From Baylisascaris procyonis (taxonomy: Eukaryota > Nematoda > Chromadorea > Rhabditida > Ascarididae), in assembly GCA_037389465.1 (NCBI GenBank), contig JAZARR010000059.1:3619001-3683000 (forward strand): a DNA stretch of 64,000 nt, read 5' to 3'. Positions 25,576-38,060 of the stretch are shown piece after piece. The notes beneath the pieces were generated by a model. That model did not search any database. It was given only the letters and a program-made list of their open reading frames with translations, and was not told where the DNA came from. The translations under genes and the position numbers were made by a program. Numbering within the stretch: the stretch's first letter is position 1; the number at the start of each line of letters is the position of its first letter.

Positions 25576-28500
25576 TTACAAGTCAACGACAGTCTTATCA
25601 GTCAGGCGGAGAGACTCTAGCCTGCCGCCGTTTCTGGATGATGTCCTTCTCGAGCGCGCTACAAAGGCGCTAAACTTGCGGTTGTTGTTGTCGACATCCT
25701 TCGACATGCATAATACGGCACGAAATCTCACCATATACCACAGCAATCGCTCGCGATAAATGCGTTGTGTAAGGACTGTGATTAGTGGGTTGATCACCTG
25801 AAAGATGACTCTTATCCTCAATCCATTCAGCAGAAGTACCGCCAATCCTTATAAGTGAAAAGGAACCTTGTTTTTCACTAAGTCTTGCAGCATGCCTGTT
25901 GCTAAATTATAGATGTGCACACTTTTGGCATCTACTACCGCCTAACTGATTGGGCACATCAAAACAAAATATTTTTCAGGTTGTCTTTGATATTGCCAAT
26001 CTGCTACAATTTAATACTGTTTTCTCATTTGTAATTCTACCTTTGTTCACAATTTATGCATTGAAAAATGGATTTCAAAATCAGTGACGTAGTGGCGATG
26101 ACCAGGTAATTTATGCACTTAAAGAAGATCTGATGCCCCGCTACTTTGTGATTTCATAGAATTGATCCTGCAATTGTTCTTCACCCTTTTAACAAGCACT
26201 TTGCTAGTTGGTCCGATTATTTTGATCCATAGCGAAATGACTCAAAAAGATTTGTCGGAAACAGACCAATGAAAAACTGAACTGACGATTATGAATGAAA
26301 GCCGCCAAGCGGACTTTATAAAACCTGCCTAAATTCAAGAAATTCACGAAACTGCCTTAAATCCTCACAGGTCTGCGTTAGTTTGGCGGAAACTGTTGAA
26401 CGCTTGTTAACCAAATAAGTGCTATCAGTCGTTAGTGTCATTAATGTGTTAGCTGTACGTAGCCTGTTTGTTTCATAGCAAGTATAGCGTGAAACTGAGC
26501 AACTAATTAAGTAAGCTTCCGGATGCCATAATTCCTCTGTGTGTGGAAAAAACTTGCAAAAACTTGTTAGCGATAGATGTCAATACATTGTTAAAATCCC
26601 ATGAGTTAATATTTTCTAGGATTTTAAGAGAAGGAAGGGAAGGGCTTCATGTGGAAGAAATATTTTCGCTAGCAAAAGTTTACAGGAATGAGAGGATTAT
26701 TTCAGGAGCGGAATTCATTGATGAGAGCAAATCCATCCGGGGTATTGCAGTAAACTTCTGTCGCAATTATAATACGAGTTTGTTCACTGATGCAAGAGAA
26801 CATTCGTTAAAATGAACCGTTCCAAGAACGAGAACACGAAAGAAGAAATCGGTGGCTGTCATCATGGCGAGTGACGGACAATAATAAACAGCTAAATGAG
26901 ATTCTATGATGTTCGTTAAATATAAAAGGCGATATGGTAGACAGGTGAAAAACGTCCACAACGTACTACTGAAGAGGAAGAAGAGCCGCTGAAAGAGCTT
27001 CTGAAACAAATGATTTTAAGTAGATGGTTGTGAACACTTGCCACTTATTTATGTTTTGTGTTACAACTTTCTCTGCAAGGCATAACACTTACACTGAGTT
27101 CAGAATTTTTTCACGAAGAGAGTTGACCTTAATAGAAAATTTTGGTTCATCTTCTTTTATTTGACCTATATCAGTGCACAACAAAAACCCCGTTAACGAG
27201 CACTAATATGTGCAGATTGTGGTTGTGCACTCTCTGAATGGGGCAGATAAGCAGCTACATATCATGTAAATGACATGTATACCTCGTGAAGTGAATTCTA
27301 TGCAAAAAAAAGAGGAAAAACACGCAAACTTTTAATCCGAACGAATGTGCGATTCTCACTGCAATCGTTACGTTTTTGAGCTATCGTATTGCCACTGTGA
27401 GATAACGCGAGTAAAAAATAACTCAATTCGAATTTGATAGTTCGGGCACAATTAAAACATCAGTGATTTCATGACAGCGTAAATGAGAAAGTTTTGAAGT
27501 TTTGTCGATGTTTCAGTCACCTATCGCACTCGAGCAACTCCAGTATGCAATGAACGTATCAAGATGCATGTTAGATTTGTCCGGACGAGAGTAAGAACTG
27601 GAAAAAAAATCAAATTTCCTATGCCTTTGGAAATTTATATTTTTAAACAGGATTTTATTTCCATTATCCGAAAACTTCTTTATTTTTGGATCCTAACATG
27701 CCATCTCTTCTAAGAAGTTCGTGTAGCTAAATAACGTTTCTGAAGAACGAAATTCTGAAACGCAAAATAACTTACTGAACGTGCTTTTCCTTCGATTCTA
27801 TTCGAATTTTGTGCAATCAAGAAGATTATCATCGAAATTGTAAAGCAACCGATAATCACACTCACATACATAATGCAAAGAGGTGTGTAAATAAATGCTG
27901 GTAGAGCAACCTGATCGCATCTCGGCTGAAATGATAACAGCAAAAAGGATGAAATTTCGGTGATAATCGCATGAGAAATGACAACAGGAAATGGAAAGGA
28001 TCATTAAAAAAGATGAAGATAAATAAAATCTCTTCTAGTTTTTCGTTCTACATCGTGAAGAATACCTTCGTCAGTCTCATATAGTGAACTGCAGAACGCA
28101 ATCAAAAAGCTTATGGTAGAATGTTTAGCATTCGTCTTCTGGCAAATAGTGTGGTTTCAGTGTTTCCTATGACTCAACACTAAATGTTGAAATCTTCGTT
28201 TCCTTGAGATGACTTTAACCACTATTTCAGGGAAGTTGTGGAGTATTACCGGGTTGCGCGAAACGTATAACAAACTAAAAGATCAATGAAGATCGTCTTC
28301 GTTTGAATGTTTGGCACCAATTGAAGGAGACACCATACCTACTAATTTCCCACTTTCTCCCCCTTACAATCACACTGAATTAAAGAGTTTTATTAGAAAA
28401 TAGGCTGGACATCCTGAACGATGACTCGCGAGACTAATAAAACAGAAGATCCCATGGGCTGTGCTCTGAATAACACGACGTTTGCTTTCTGTAAGCGGCA

Positions 28501-31500
28501 AACATATATTCTGCTTAGAGTAAAACAATTCTACAACGAGCATAGCAGAACAAGTTTCTCTCTGTTTAAATGATAAAGCAATTTGGATGCTGTAAATATG
28601 CCCAAAACATATCTCTACGGCAAGTAGGTTGAAAATGATATTTTCAAGTGCCTCAAACCATAGCTATTCCTAAGAAGTAGACGAACGCTTTGTTGAGCTC
28701 AAATAATTTCACGACTTATTAGGCATCACAGCAAGTGGCACAATTCCACTTGTAACTCATCTGTGGCCTCAAACTTTCGGACTGAGTTAATCTTCCGATC
28801 GCTGCGCACGATCCTGAAGAAGGAAAATTGCTAAATGTTTGCTGAAACTCCATCCGGAAGTTAAGAAACCAAGGAGCGTAGAGTTTGACTTTTCCTACGT
28901 ATTTTAAGTTCACACCTTTATGCATATGCGGTACACATCTAGTTTCATTACTGGGGACAAGTGCAGCAAAGTGAAGTCCAATCGCACATTTCTTGATTAT
29001 AGAAGTGACGAACGTCTCCTTTATAACTTGAATTTAAAGCCTCGCTCACATCGTCAACGTGCCCTCATATTCTGTCGAGCACAAAAGTTGGCTTTTATAA
29101 ACCACCACAAAAATTATTAAAAATTCGATTCTGGTGTGTTAGGTGGAGTCTATATTCGAACACTGAGTATACGAAGGGCAGTGACACAGTAATTATGAGG
29201 TTATGCGCAACTCGCCGATAGCATTAATGTTCATGGAATAGAAATGTTGTCAGACGCGTCACCTACCAAAGCTGATTACATTGAGATGATTACTACCAAA
29301 ATTCTGTGTAGAACTTTCCACGTAGTTATTTATGAAACAAAATTTCTTAATAATTTCATGCAAAATATGCCTTTTGGTTGTGAAAAGTGTGGCAAGATTT
29401 TTGTGTTGAACGCTGCAAAAGATGCATTTTTCAAAAAAAGTCTTTGAGGTGATTATTACATTCGCTGACTCGGTGTTTGGAATTGAAAAATTCTCCGAGG
29501 AAATCTACGAAATAATAAGAGCAATAAGAAATGCCAACAGCAGTACATGCGATATGCTCATTTAGCAACCCCCAAATAACATCATTATTTCAAATAGAAA
29601 CTGCCTTTAACAAGTCAGCAATGCTCGATCACTAGAAAAAAGATCAAAACAGTTCTTCAGACTCGCGTGCATTTTTTGCCTTCATTTAAGGCCATAAACT
29701 TAACTCACAATTGCACATTTGATGCAGTTATGGTTGGATAATTTGGCACACTATAGTACATTCTGAGGCCATCGCTGCTGTGAAGAACCTGCAGGATTGT
29801 GGCTGTTCGTTTTCGTTGACTGCCTCCGCAAATCCACAGATTCATTAATGCGGTAGAAGTCTTTCACCAACGAAGTAATGTTAACAAATTGATTACGTCG
29901 AGGGCATGTGTGTGAGAGAACGGATTCATGGCAAGTGAACACTGTTGCTTAAATTATTCCGCTGTCTTTTTCAGCTTCAATAGGCACAATATATGCAACT
30001 ACGCGCTGAACCTTTAGCTTAAGATCAAGGCAAAGAAAACGATTCTGCAAAATCGCTTCAAACATTTCTTCATTTCGCTTCCATAGCTGACGAGTTGAAG
30101 TTACGAGAGAGATCTGCGGGTAGAAAAGAAAATGTGATTTCGAAAGAATCGAGTTGAGAACATTGAGAAGTCATGAAGAAATTCATTTACGTAGATAAGA
30201 ACTGAGCTGTGATCACGTTGCTTATGAACGTACAGAATATCACAGCAACAAGTTCTATAGAAGTGGCTAGACTTATGCCATAGACCCATACAGACTTGTA
30301 TTTATTCTCCTGCTTAAATGAACGTTGGTGTGATGGCAAGATACGAGCATGAGATATCATTAACTTACTGGTGAAGAAAAGTAGGACATGAAGTGGTAAC
30401 CGAACATAGCGAGACCGACAATGGTTGACCATGTCAGTACGGAAACGGCGATTATGCGGAAGCGGTTCACGATCATGTAGTATTGCAGTGGAAACTGCAC
30501 GAAAATGAATTTATCAACGTTAAGCCTGAAATAGCCTATACTTTTTAAAGCTTCTGGTATACCCACACTTTAATATAAAGTCTAGCAAAAAATGGAGCTA
30601 AAAATAGAGTGCTTTTCTCTGCTGTTTTTTATAGAAATGATAAAGTCTATTTTAGAAAAACACTGGGTTTCTTCGATTGAGTTCACCGATTCTTCGAGTA
30701 TCGAATCGCCGATTGAGCGAATCCTCTAACACCTCTTGACCGAGCCTGGAACGTTAATCTCCCGGATACTGGTTGTAGCCAAGTAAGTTGTCGAGTAGGT
30801 GGCGTTAGCGCACTGATTTGTCACCTCTGTTATAGCAGTAATATGAATCTCAATTCCATGTTGTCATAAATGACCTTTTTAGGAAGCAAAAATATAGCGG
30901 AGTAGATTTATTTCTGGAATCGCACTTATTTGATCGAGGAACTCAAACTGACCTACCAAAGAAGGTTGAAGCAGCTACACAGTTGCACAGCACATATTAT
31001 TACATAATACGGATAGCAGAGTAGTATTGGAAGATGCAGAAGGAGAGGACGTGTAAGCATATAGATGAGACACATTAGCAGGTCGGCTACTGTCATGTTA
31101 ATGACTATTATCTGAAACAGTTTCTTTAGAAAGTATTTCTGCTGAATATCGCAACTGCTTGGTTGCTTCAGAGTGAGTAAGCACTGACGTGCATTAAAGG
31201 ATGGAGAATCATGCATAATTCATGTACAGTCACTTTTTTAAATTTCGGTTAGCTTCAGCGCAGGAGAGAGTTAGTCGAAAATAACCGCTGCAAGAAAATA
31301 GTGAGAAAGGATATCACGGCAAAATTTAGCGCAAGTGAATTCCTGGAGAGTGAAATTTAAAAAGCGAAGAAAAAGGTCTTGAAAATTATTACATATTACA
31401 TTTCGGGCAATCTATTATAGCTTGAAGATAAATCAGGTATGTTCGACTGCCCATCTGTTGGCATCAACCGATAAGAATAGTTCTCGACAACTGAACGTGA

Positions 31501-31904
31501 AGATTTGAAACTACATGGCGACACAACGAAACAGCAAAAGTAAATCATTCAGAAAGGATATTAAGGACAATACAAGGCCATCTGAAAATTTATTTTCGCT
31601 GGATGCAGAAAATTCAGAAATTAAAGAAGTTCGAAATTACAATCTTGGAAAGGAAATTCGAAAAAAAATTACAATCATGACGTTGATGCGCTAGCGCAAC
31701 GGCATTTTTCAGAGAAAGTGAGAAACTCGCCTGACGTGGTTTATCGTGGGTGTCAATGTGTAGGAGTGCAATAACCAAAACAATGGCGTTAAAGATGAAA
31801 CCAGTGATCCCGCAACCAATATAGAAGAACTCTTCAAAAGTGGTCATGCCTTCGTCTGTTCGATTAAAGATCTCACAAACTGTGAAAGCTGACGATTCAT
31901 TCAT
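25576..31904 (-). CDS. Rhodopsin-like (class A) G protein-coupled receptor, orphan, neuropeptide/amine-receptor-like
   Basis: Seven-helix plasma-membrane receptor expected to signal through G proteins; ligand unknown. Six exons join in phase: 31904-31731, 31111-30957, 30525-30369, 27925-27776, 27000-26818 and 25797-25576, giving 346 aa. The N terminus has two N-glycosylation sequons (NES, NRT). TM1 has GFIFNAIVLVIALL; TM2 has INMTVADLLMCLIY; TM3 ends LNVDKFIFVQFPLQYY, the DRY position being DKF; TM4 contains LTWSTIVGL; a short second extracellular loop carries a cysteine (PRCDQ) that can pair with the TM3 cysteine; TM5 is YTPLCIMYVSVIIGCFT; TM6 ends WTFFTCLPYR; TM7 has GTVINPLITVLTQ, the NPxxY position being NPLIT. 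A 60-residue polar tail follows. The first intron appears to be GC-AG (CAG|GCGAGT). I cannot assign a specific subfamily. Confidence 0.88.
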
Positions 31905-31926
31905 CGTGTTTGACAGCTGCAATAAA
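31905..31926 (-). promoter_or_regulatory. Trans-splice acceptor and 12-nt 5' UTR of the GPCR
   Basis: Upstream of the ATG the minus strand reads TTATTTATTGCAG (AG at 31918-31917), then CTGTCAAACACG, then ATG. An acceptor 12 nt from the start with no upstream coding exon visible is the usual signature of spliced-leader addition. Confidence 0.6.
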
Positions 31927-34900
31927 TAATTTTAATGTCTAAGGTCACATTTTCGTTTTGTCACAGCATTTGCACGTGAGTTGAGGAAGGAAGAAGGAAT
32001 CTACTATTTGCTGGTCTGGTGCATAACTTCATTATATTCTTCGCATATTCATCTTTCCTAACCATTCCGCTCTCTTGTCTGCCTGTTTCTCCACCTCCTT
32101 CTTCCTCCATACTTGTGAAAATGGCTGGGATTCGAATATCACAGGTGATAAGCTGCTAATCAGATCTATAAGAAAATAAATACTCTAAATTGTTACACAC
32201 AATAGTAGTTGAACGCATTATAGCATAATTGAAGTATACAGGAACATAAACGTGAACTGCAGGCGTGCGCTCATGACTCCTAAAGCTCCTTTGGCAAAAT
32301 TCGGCCGTAAGAGTTGCAGCGGATACTGGTATATTCTTAGCTGCAATTAGCAGTGACGTGTACATAAATACTGAAGTACGTTTTAATAGTTAAAGTTTTG
32401 GGCTTTTAGAACTGTTTGTTTGAAAATTGTGTGAGCAATGTATCGAATGTTTGCATGAAACTTGCCAAAAGTTTTTTCAACATTAATGCAGATATAAGGA
32501 GATCGCATTTGTTCCACTCAAGACAGCGTGACCTTAGATTCAAGAATAATTCAGCAATATTATCATGCCAGAAATGCATTGGAAACTTCCAAGAAAAAGC
32601 AGTGCAATAAAAAATCCGATATTCTGATAAGAATCTCAAAATACGCTAGTTTTCATTTACGGAATTTTTGATTAATATTTTATGAGACTTTTCGAAGAAT
32701 TCGGAGTGCTCGAAATTTCAAAAAAAAAAGCTAAAATGGAAAAGCTCAGAATTATCAGACTCATAAATTGCTTAACCTGATGTGCTCTTCTTCAGCCGCT
32801 TTCTAAGCAAAAATCAAGTCTCATATTTCCCTAAAAAGTCGACATGAAATTTAATGTGGCAATCGCTGAAACACAGCAGAATGGCAAGCTGTATATCAAA
32901 TGAAGTTGTGGCTAACATTTGAATGAAATGAATTACCGTGTGCAAAATCAGGTCGGAATTTCTAGAAAATATGAACCAAAAACGATTCAGATGTTAAGAA
33001 TTGATATTCGAAAGTATTCTAGCTACGAACTATAGTGCTACATTTGATAGCCGTCCATACGTTCATCTTCAACTGAAGCGATCCACCACATAGGTTGATT
33101 CGTATGTAAATGCGCTCGCAAATGTGCAGCATAGATTTGTTTGAAAAGAGACGAGTTTTTGCAACACCTTATTGATAATTAGACTGTGATATTGGAGTTG
33201 CGTATAGAGAAATAAACAAAACTGCAACGTAAGGCAATTTTTTGAGATGGGAGCAGGCATAATAACATCCAAAAATCTCTCTTTTGAGTGGTTTTTAGAC
33301 GTGATAGCGCGCCATTGCATGAGGAACGAGTTTTGAGATAACGAGTTAAACTGTCACTGTTTCGAAAGTGAAGATGGTTATGGGCTTACCAATATAGATG
33401 TGTAAAAAAGCTCAATAAAGACGTTAGAATACTCTGAAGAATCGTCTAAAAAAGTAGCGGATGCTATACAGCCACAGTAATATAATAACGCCATAGAAAT
33501 ATCCCATACGATCCGCCAGAAATGCAGAATTTCTAAGAGAGGATTATGCTGATGATTCTCGAAGCAATTTGACCCTCGCAGATGGAGGAGAGTGAGCGCT
33601 CTAACCTTCAAAGAGCGGCGATTTTCAAAAAGATTTGTCGTCTACATAGTAAGATAAATCTTCACTAATTGGCAAATTCCGAATACTCAGCAAACGCTCT
33701 AATCCTATAGAAAAGAAAAGTTCGCTTAGTCAACGGCTACTTTTCGCGTGATGTGAACCTTAATTTCGATGTCAACAACAACGCTGGCATCCAAGCAAGT
33801 GTTCTAGGAAGCAATTGCAAACAAACAAGATTTGGGTTTGTGATGAGTGTAACGACTGCATCGAAAGCCTCTTGCCCTTACATGTGCAGAGCAACACACT
33901 GGAAGCAAAATAGTCAGAAGGTCTTATTGACAATGCAACTCTTAAGGCCTGCATAAAATAATCAACTGGAACCAAAAGTATTGGAGTCAAAATATAAAAA
34001 ATATTAGCTTAAGCCGCACAATGTTTGAGATGATTTCGTGTTTCGAGTGGAGCCCACAACGATATAGATACTGTATGAGACTAGTTAAAAGAATATTTCC
34101 CTCGTTTCAAAGCAGCTGCAGATGAGAAGCGCTGATTCGAGGAATTAAAAGGCAAAATGGAAAAGTGAAAAATGGCGACTCATAGGAAAGTATTGACACC
34201 TTCCGTTTTATGCGAGAACAGCAGCTGCCATAACGTTTGTTAAACTCTGCGATGGAAAACTTGCCAAGATTCTGTAGCAAATGTTGTTCTCGCACTGCAT
34301 AAAAAGCTTCTTTTTATGTGATACGAGAACCTTAACGCTTCCACTCGCTTGTTCTTTCCGTCTTTTGCTGCTCTAAATAGCACTACTCAATTCGAGTCAT
34401 TTCGAATACAACCTTTTTGCAGCAAGCGATGAGCACGGTGTATATGGGTAAGTTGCCTGGAAATCGTTAAACGTTTCAAACAGTTAGCGCATTTTCTGTT
34501 TTCCACAGTGCCCTATGATTACGGTCCTAGCAAACTCTTTGGTGAACATCTTTTGCTCTTTCAATTCTTTCATATAGATCATGCAACTTGGAAATTCAGT
34601 GGTATGTAGTCCTGCTTTCCAGAACTGACATCGTGATAGAAATTAAAGACGAGTTTGAAATTGGGATTATTCGAAAGAGACGGATCCTTTCACACAAATG
34701 TTACCTGTCGTTTGAACATGTAAAATTTTCCCACTCAACAAGAGTTACCGAGGTGCGCGCACAGTGAATTGAGCAGGATTTTATGGCCGATATATCATGC
34801 AATGAAGAAAGTTGTAAAAGATGTGGTCTAAGAATATCAGTGGATTGACTTGGCTTGATCCTCCAGGAATATGGACCTGCCTGCCAATTCCCCATGGGAA

Positions 34901-36219
34901 TATTCGACATTTGTTCAGTACTTTGTCTTGTGCTACACAGAATCTCCGCGCACGATGTTTGCAGCACCTGCTTATCAATCCCGCTGATCATCTTGCAATT
35001 AGTAGTGCTCCATACTGGTCTAGCTGCTCACTCGTACAAAATAGAATGCCCTTGAATACCAAACACTCGAATTTTTATGGAAGGGAGTAATTTTCAATGA
35101 AAGAGAATTCTTCAGCGGCGGCAGATGCATTTATTCACCTAATGCACCACAACAGTGCTGCAAAGGAAATAATTTTTGCTTCAATTCCGTCAACTTTTAC
35201 AACACTTTTCAGGTAATAAAAGGAAATATACATCGTTTACTTTTCTTCATGAGTAGTGTGTGGCGAATAACATTCAACGGGGCCCCAACTGAAAATTTCT
35301 GCAGAGCACGCTTATCTCAAACATTGTACTTTCGTATGAAGTTGTTTGCGATGTTGCCGGTCGGCGATAGATCAATTTCTGCGGCGAATTCCTCATCAAC
35401 TCGTCATCCTCTACATTTAGGGAAGGAATAGTGAGCAGTGATGATTAGGAAGAAAAGTGAACAGGTGATCCATTTATACTATGTGTGCTTACATGTATGT
35501 GTGTTTTCACGCCACTACTGCATATAACATTAGCCACAGTCCGATCTTTTCACTATCGAAGTATATCACATTCAGAGCAAGATTGTGCAAGCGCCTACGT
35601 AATCGGAATCGGAATCTTACGCTGCGAGACCAGACTTCATCAGATGCCTGTGTGGTCAGCTGCATTTTCTGGATATCTTTCGATGAATTGCTCAAACTTT
35701 TTTAAAGCTAGATAGAAACACTGCATTTTGTAAAAGAAATTCCTATGCTTCCGAAGGCTGCGAAATGCTCACAGTGCGAAAAGTTTAACGGTGCGTACGC
35801 GTGATTATTGTGCAGTGCACTAAAATGTTATTCTTTAGTAGTTGTGCTTCCATACATAGTATTAGAATGCTCTAAGCAAGAGTTGAAATGTTGCATGGCA
35901 GGCCGCTTGTCCTCGTCATTTTATTTACGCTAGTTGTTATCGTTGTAAATGGGAACACCTTAAAATTGCACTGATAGGCACAATTCGAAAAAGAATGCGA
36001 ATAAGTGCTGCGAAAAAAGCATCTGTATATTTACATTCGCATTTCTCACTTTTCCGTGCAACCAACATTGGGTTGTCAATTGCTACGAACGTTTGGTTTG
36101 CATTCAACCCTTCAAAGTCGCCTTCTTTGAGCGAAAATTCATAAAATTTTGCTGCATGCGTTAATTTTATTTTGCTTTTTTGAGATTTATTCACTATGCC
36201 GTGAAGAATTGGTCATAAA

Positions 36220-38060
36220 ATGACTTTCTGAAACCAGCTGGTAGCAGCAGAAACTGCCTTTTTAACTTCTATCCACCGCCGGTGATAATGTTTTGACATT
36301 TCTAGTAACAGGCATGACACATTCAAGAGCAACTACTCACAAATGTCACATTTTATAGCAGCTGGCTGAGAAATTCCACTTCTAAGAGCAGTTCGCAGCA
36401 GCGAGTTCCCGATATCGCTTATTCGGGAGATTTCTCAGGTAAACAGGTCGCGAAAATAATATTTTTGGAGCTAGCTGCTTGCTATGAAAACATTCATTGA
36501 GCGATGTACCGCATGAATCTGGTCTCTGGTAACAGCTGTCATCAAGAACTGACTTCATGAAAGCATTTCGTCACAAAACTACACTTACGACAGTGGCTGG
36601 CATCATGAATGACATTTTTGGAGAGCGGTCTGTCATTTAAATGATACACATGATACTTGATGGCACTTACCGCGAAGAAAGTAATTCATCGCGGAAGTGG
36701 CATCCTCAATACCAGCTCGTTAGAAGCATTTCTAGGACGAGTTCTCTGCAAACTCGAAAGTTTGGAAACAGTCTCGGTAAGAATAATATCTTTTCAGCTA
36801 CCCACTGCGAAAATCGCATTTTCAAGGCGATAGATAATAGAGCGGCATTTATTGGCATTTTATACCGGAACCACTATTATCATGCTAAATTGGTAGAAAA
36901 ACAGAGTACTGCTGCATTTGTTATGAACCGCTTGCGAAAATGCGAATCTTACTCACAGGCACTATCACAAGCGCCATTTTAGCTATAGACTGCCCAAAAA
37001 TGCTACTTTTCTGACAAAGACAAAAAAGCGCTTCAGCCGAATTTTTTTTGAAAATGCTGTTGCCAATCTACATCACCAGTCTGTTTTTCGCGATGATTGC
37101 TCAGAGAAATGAAAATGTCACACTTAGTCGACACCAGAAATTTCATTTTCACAATGAAACAATTAATTCTGTTGACAGATGGCGTTAAAGCATCAGTTTT
37201 ACAACGTATTAAACCAAGAAATGTTGCTTATTGTGGTAGTGTTGTTAAACACACAGTATTCGAGGCAAAACCTCTCAGAAGTGAAATTATTGCCGCCAGC
37301 CGATGGCAGAAATGCTATTTTCGAGGAAAAGTGCTTTCAAAGATTGTTTTTCTTGGTAGCCGATTTGTATTAGGAGTGAAATTTTTGAGACGAGTTGCCA
37401 CTAAGAATGCGCTTGACTGTTATCGATGTGATTTTTGAAATACATTGCCGTTAAAAAGACCAATCTTGATAACCGTGATAATAGCAGTGAGCATGGAAAT
37501 TGCAATTACTTAGTCAAACCCCTCTCAGAGAAGTTATTCTTTCCGTGTGCACTGCCGTTTCCGTGGTGAAGTGCTCCTAAAAACACCATTCTTGTTGACA
37601 GCCAATATCGACAACATTGTTTGCGACAAACACCAAAAATGCTACTTGAACGGAAGATTGCTCCAAAAAATACCAAATATGCCGGCTTCGCTATTGTCAT
37701 TTAGCCCACGAATTGCCTTCCAAAAATGCCAATATTGCTATCAGCTGAAGCCAGAAACATCAATCTTATGATGAGTTGCAATATGAATGAGATTTGCCAT
37801 ATTCCAGTGAGTGGCATATAACAAAAATGCGATTTCTTGAATGAACTGCTCTTAGAAGCGCTAATGTTGCTTCCAGACAGTAAAAAATTGCCACTTTTTA
37901 GATGAATATTCGAAAAGCAGTTGATCTTGCTGAAATCCGGTACGAAAGCACAATCAGTTTACCTTTTAAGAAATCATTTCGGCCAGCCAGTGTCAAAAAT
38001 GTTATTTTTGTGGCGATTTTTCAAAGAATACGTTCATTGCTACCAGCTGGTACAAAAGCA
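36220..38060. repeat. Degenerate tandem repeat, unit roughly 65-75 bp
   Basis: Recurring, diverged blocks contain (in order) a CAGCTGG/GTGGC box, a CAAAAATGCTATTTTTG-like box, and a CTGCTCTCAGAAGCG-like box. Examples start near 36235, 36360, 36596, 37311, 37800, 37981 and 38042. Spacing and sequence vary, so this is an old array. Several 100-codon frames on the plus strand (36641-36982, 37097-37438, 37902-38210) are by-products of it. A related fragment appears near 41975-42040. Confidence 0.6.

Noticed and set aside
30191..30309. Membrane-helix-like exon on the minus strand (starting ENKYKSVWVYGISLATSIEL) inside the GPCR
   Set aside because: It has an acceptor in phase, but its only good donor leaves a phase that no following exon fits, and exons 3 and 4 already join directly with the normal TM4-loop-TM5 layout.
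36641..37438. Two 113-codon plus-strand frames
   Set aside because: They lie in the degenerate tandem repeat and show no domain, start context or splice support.
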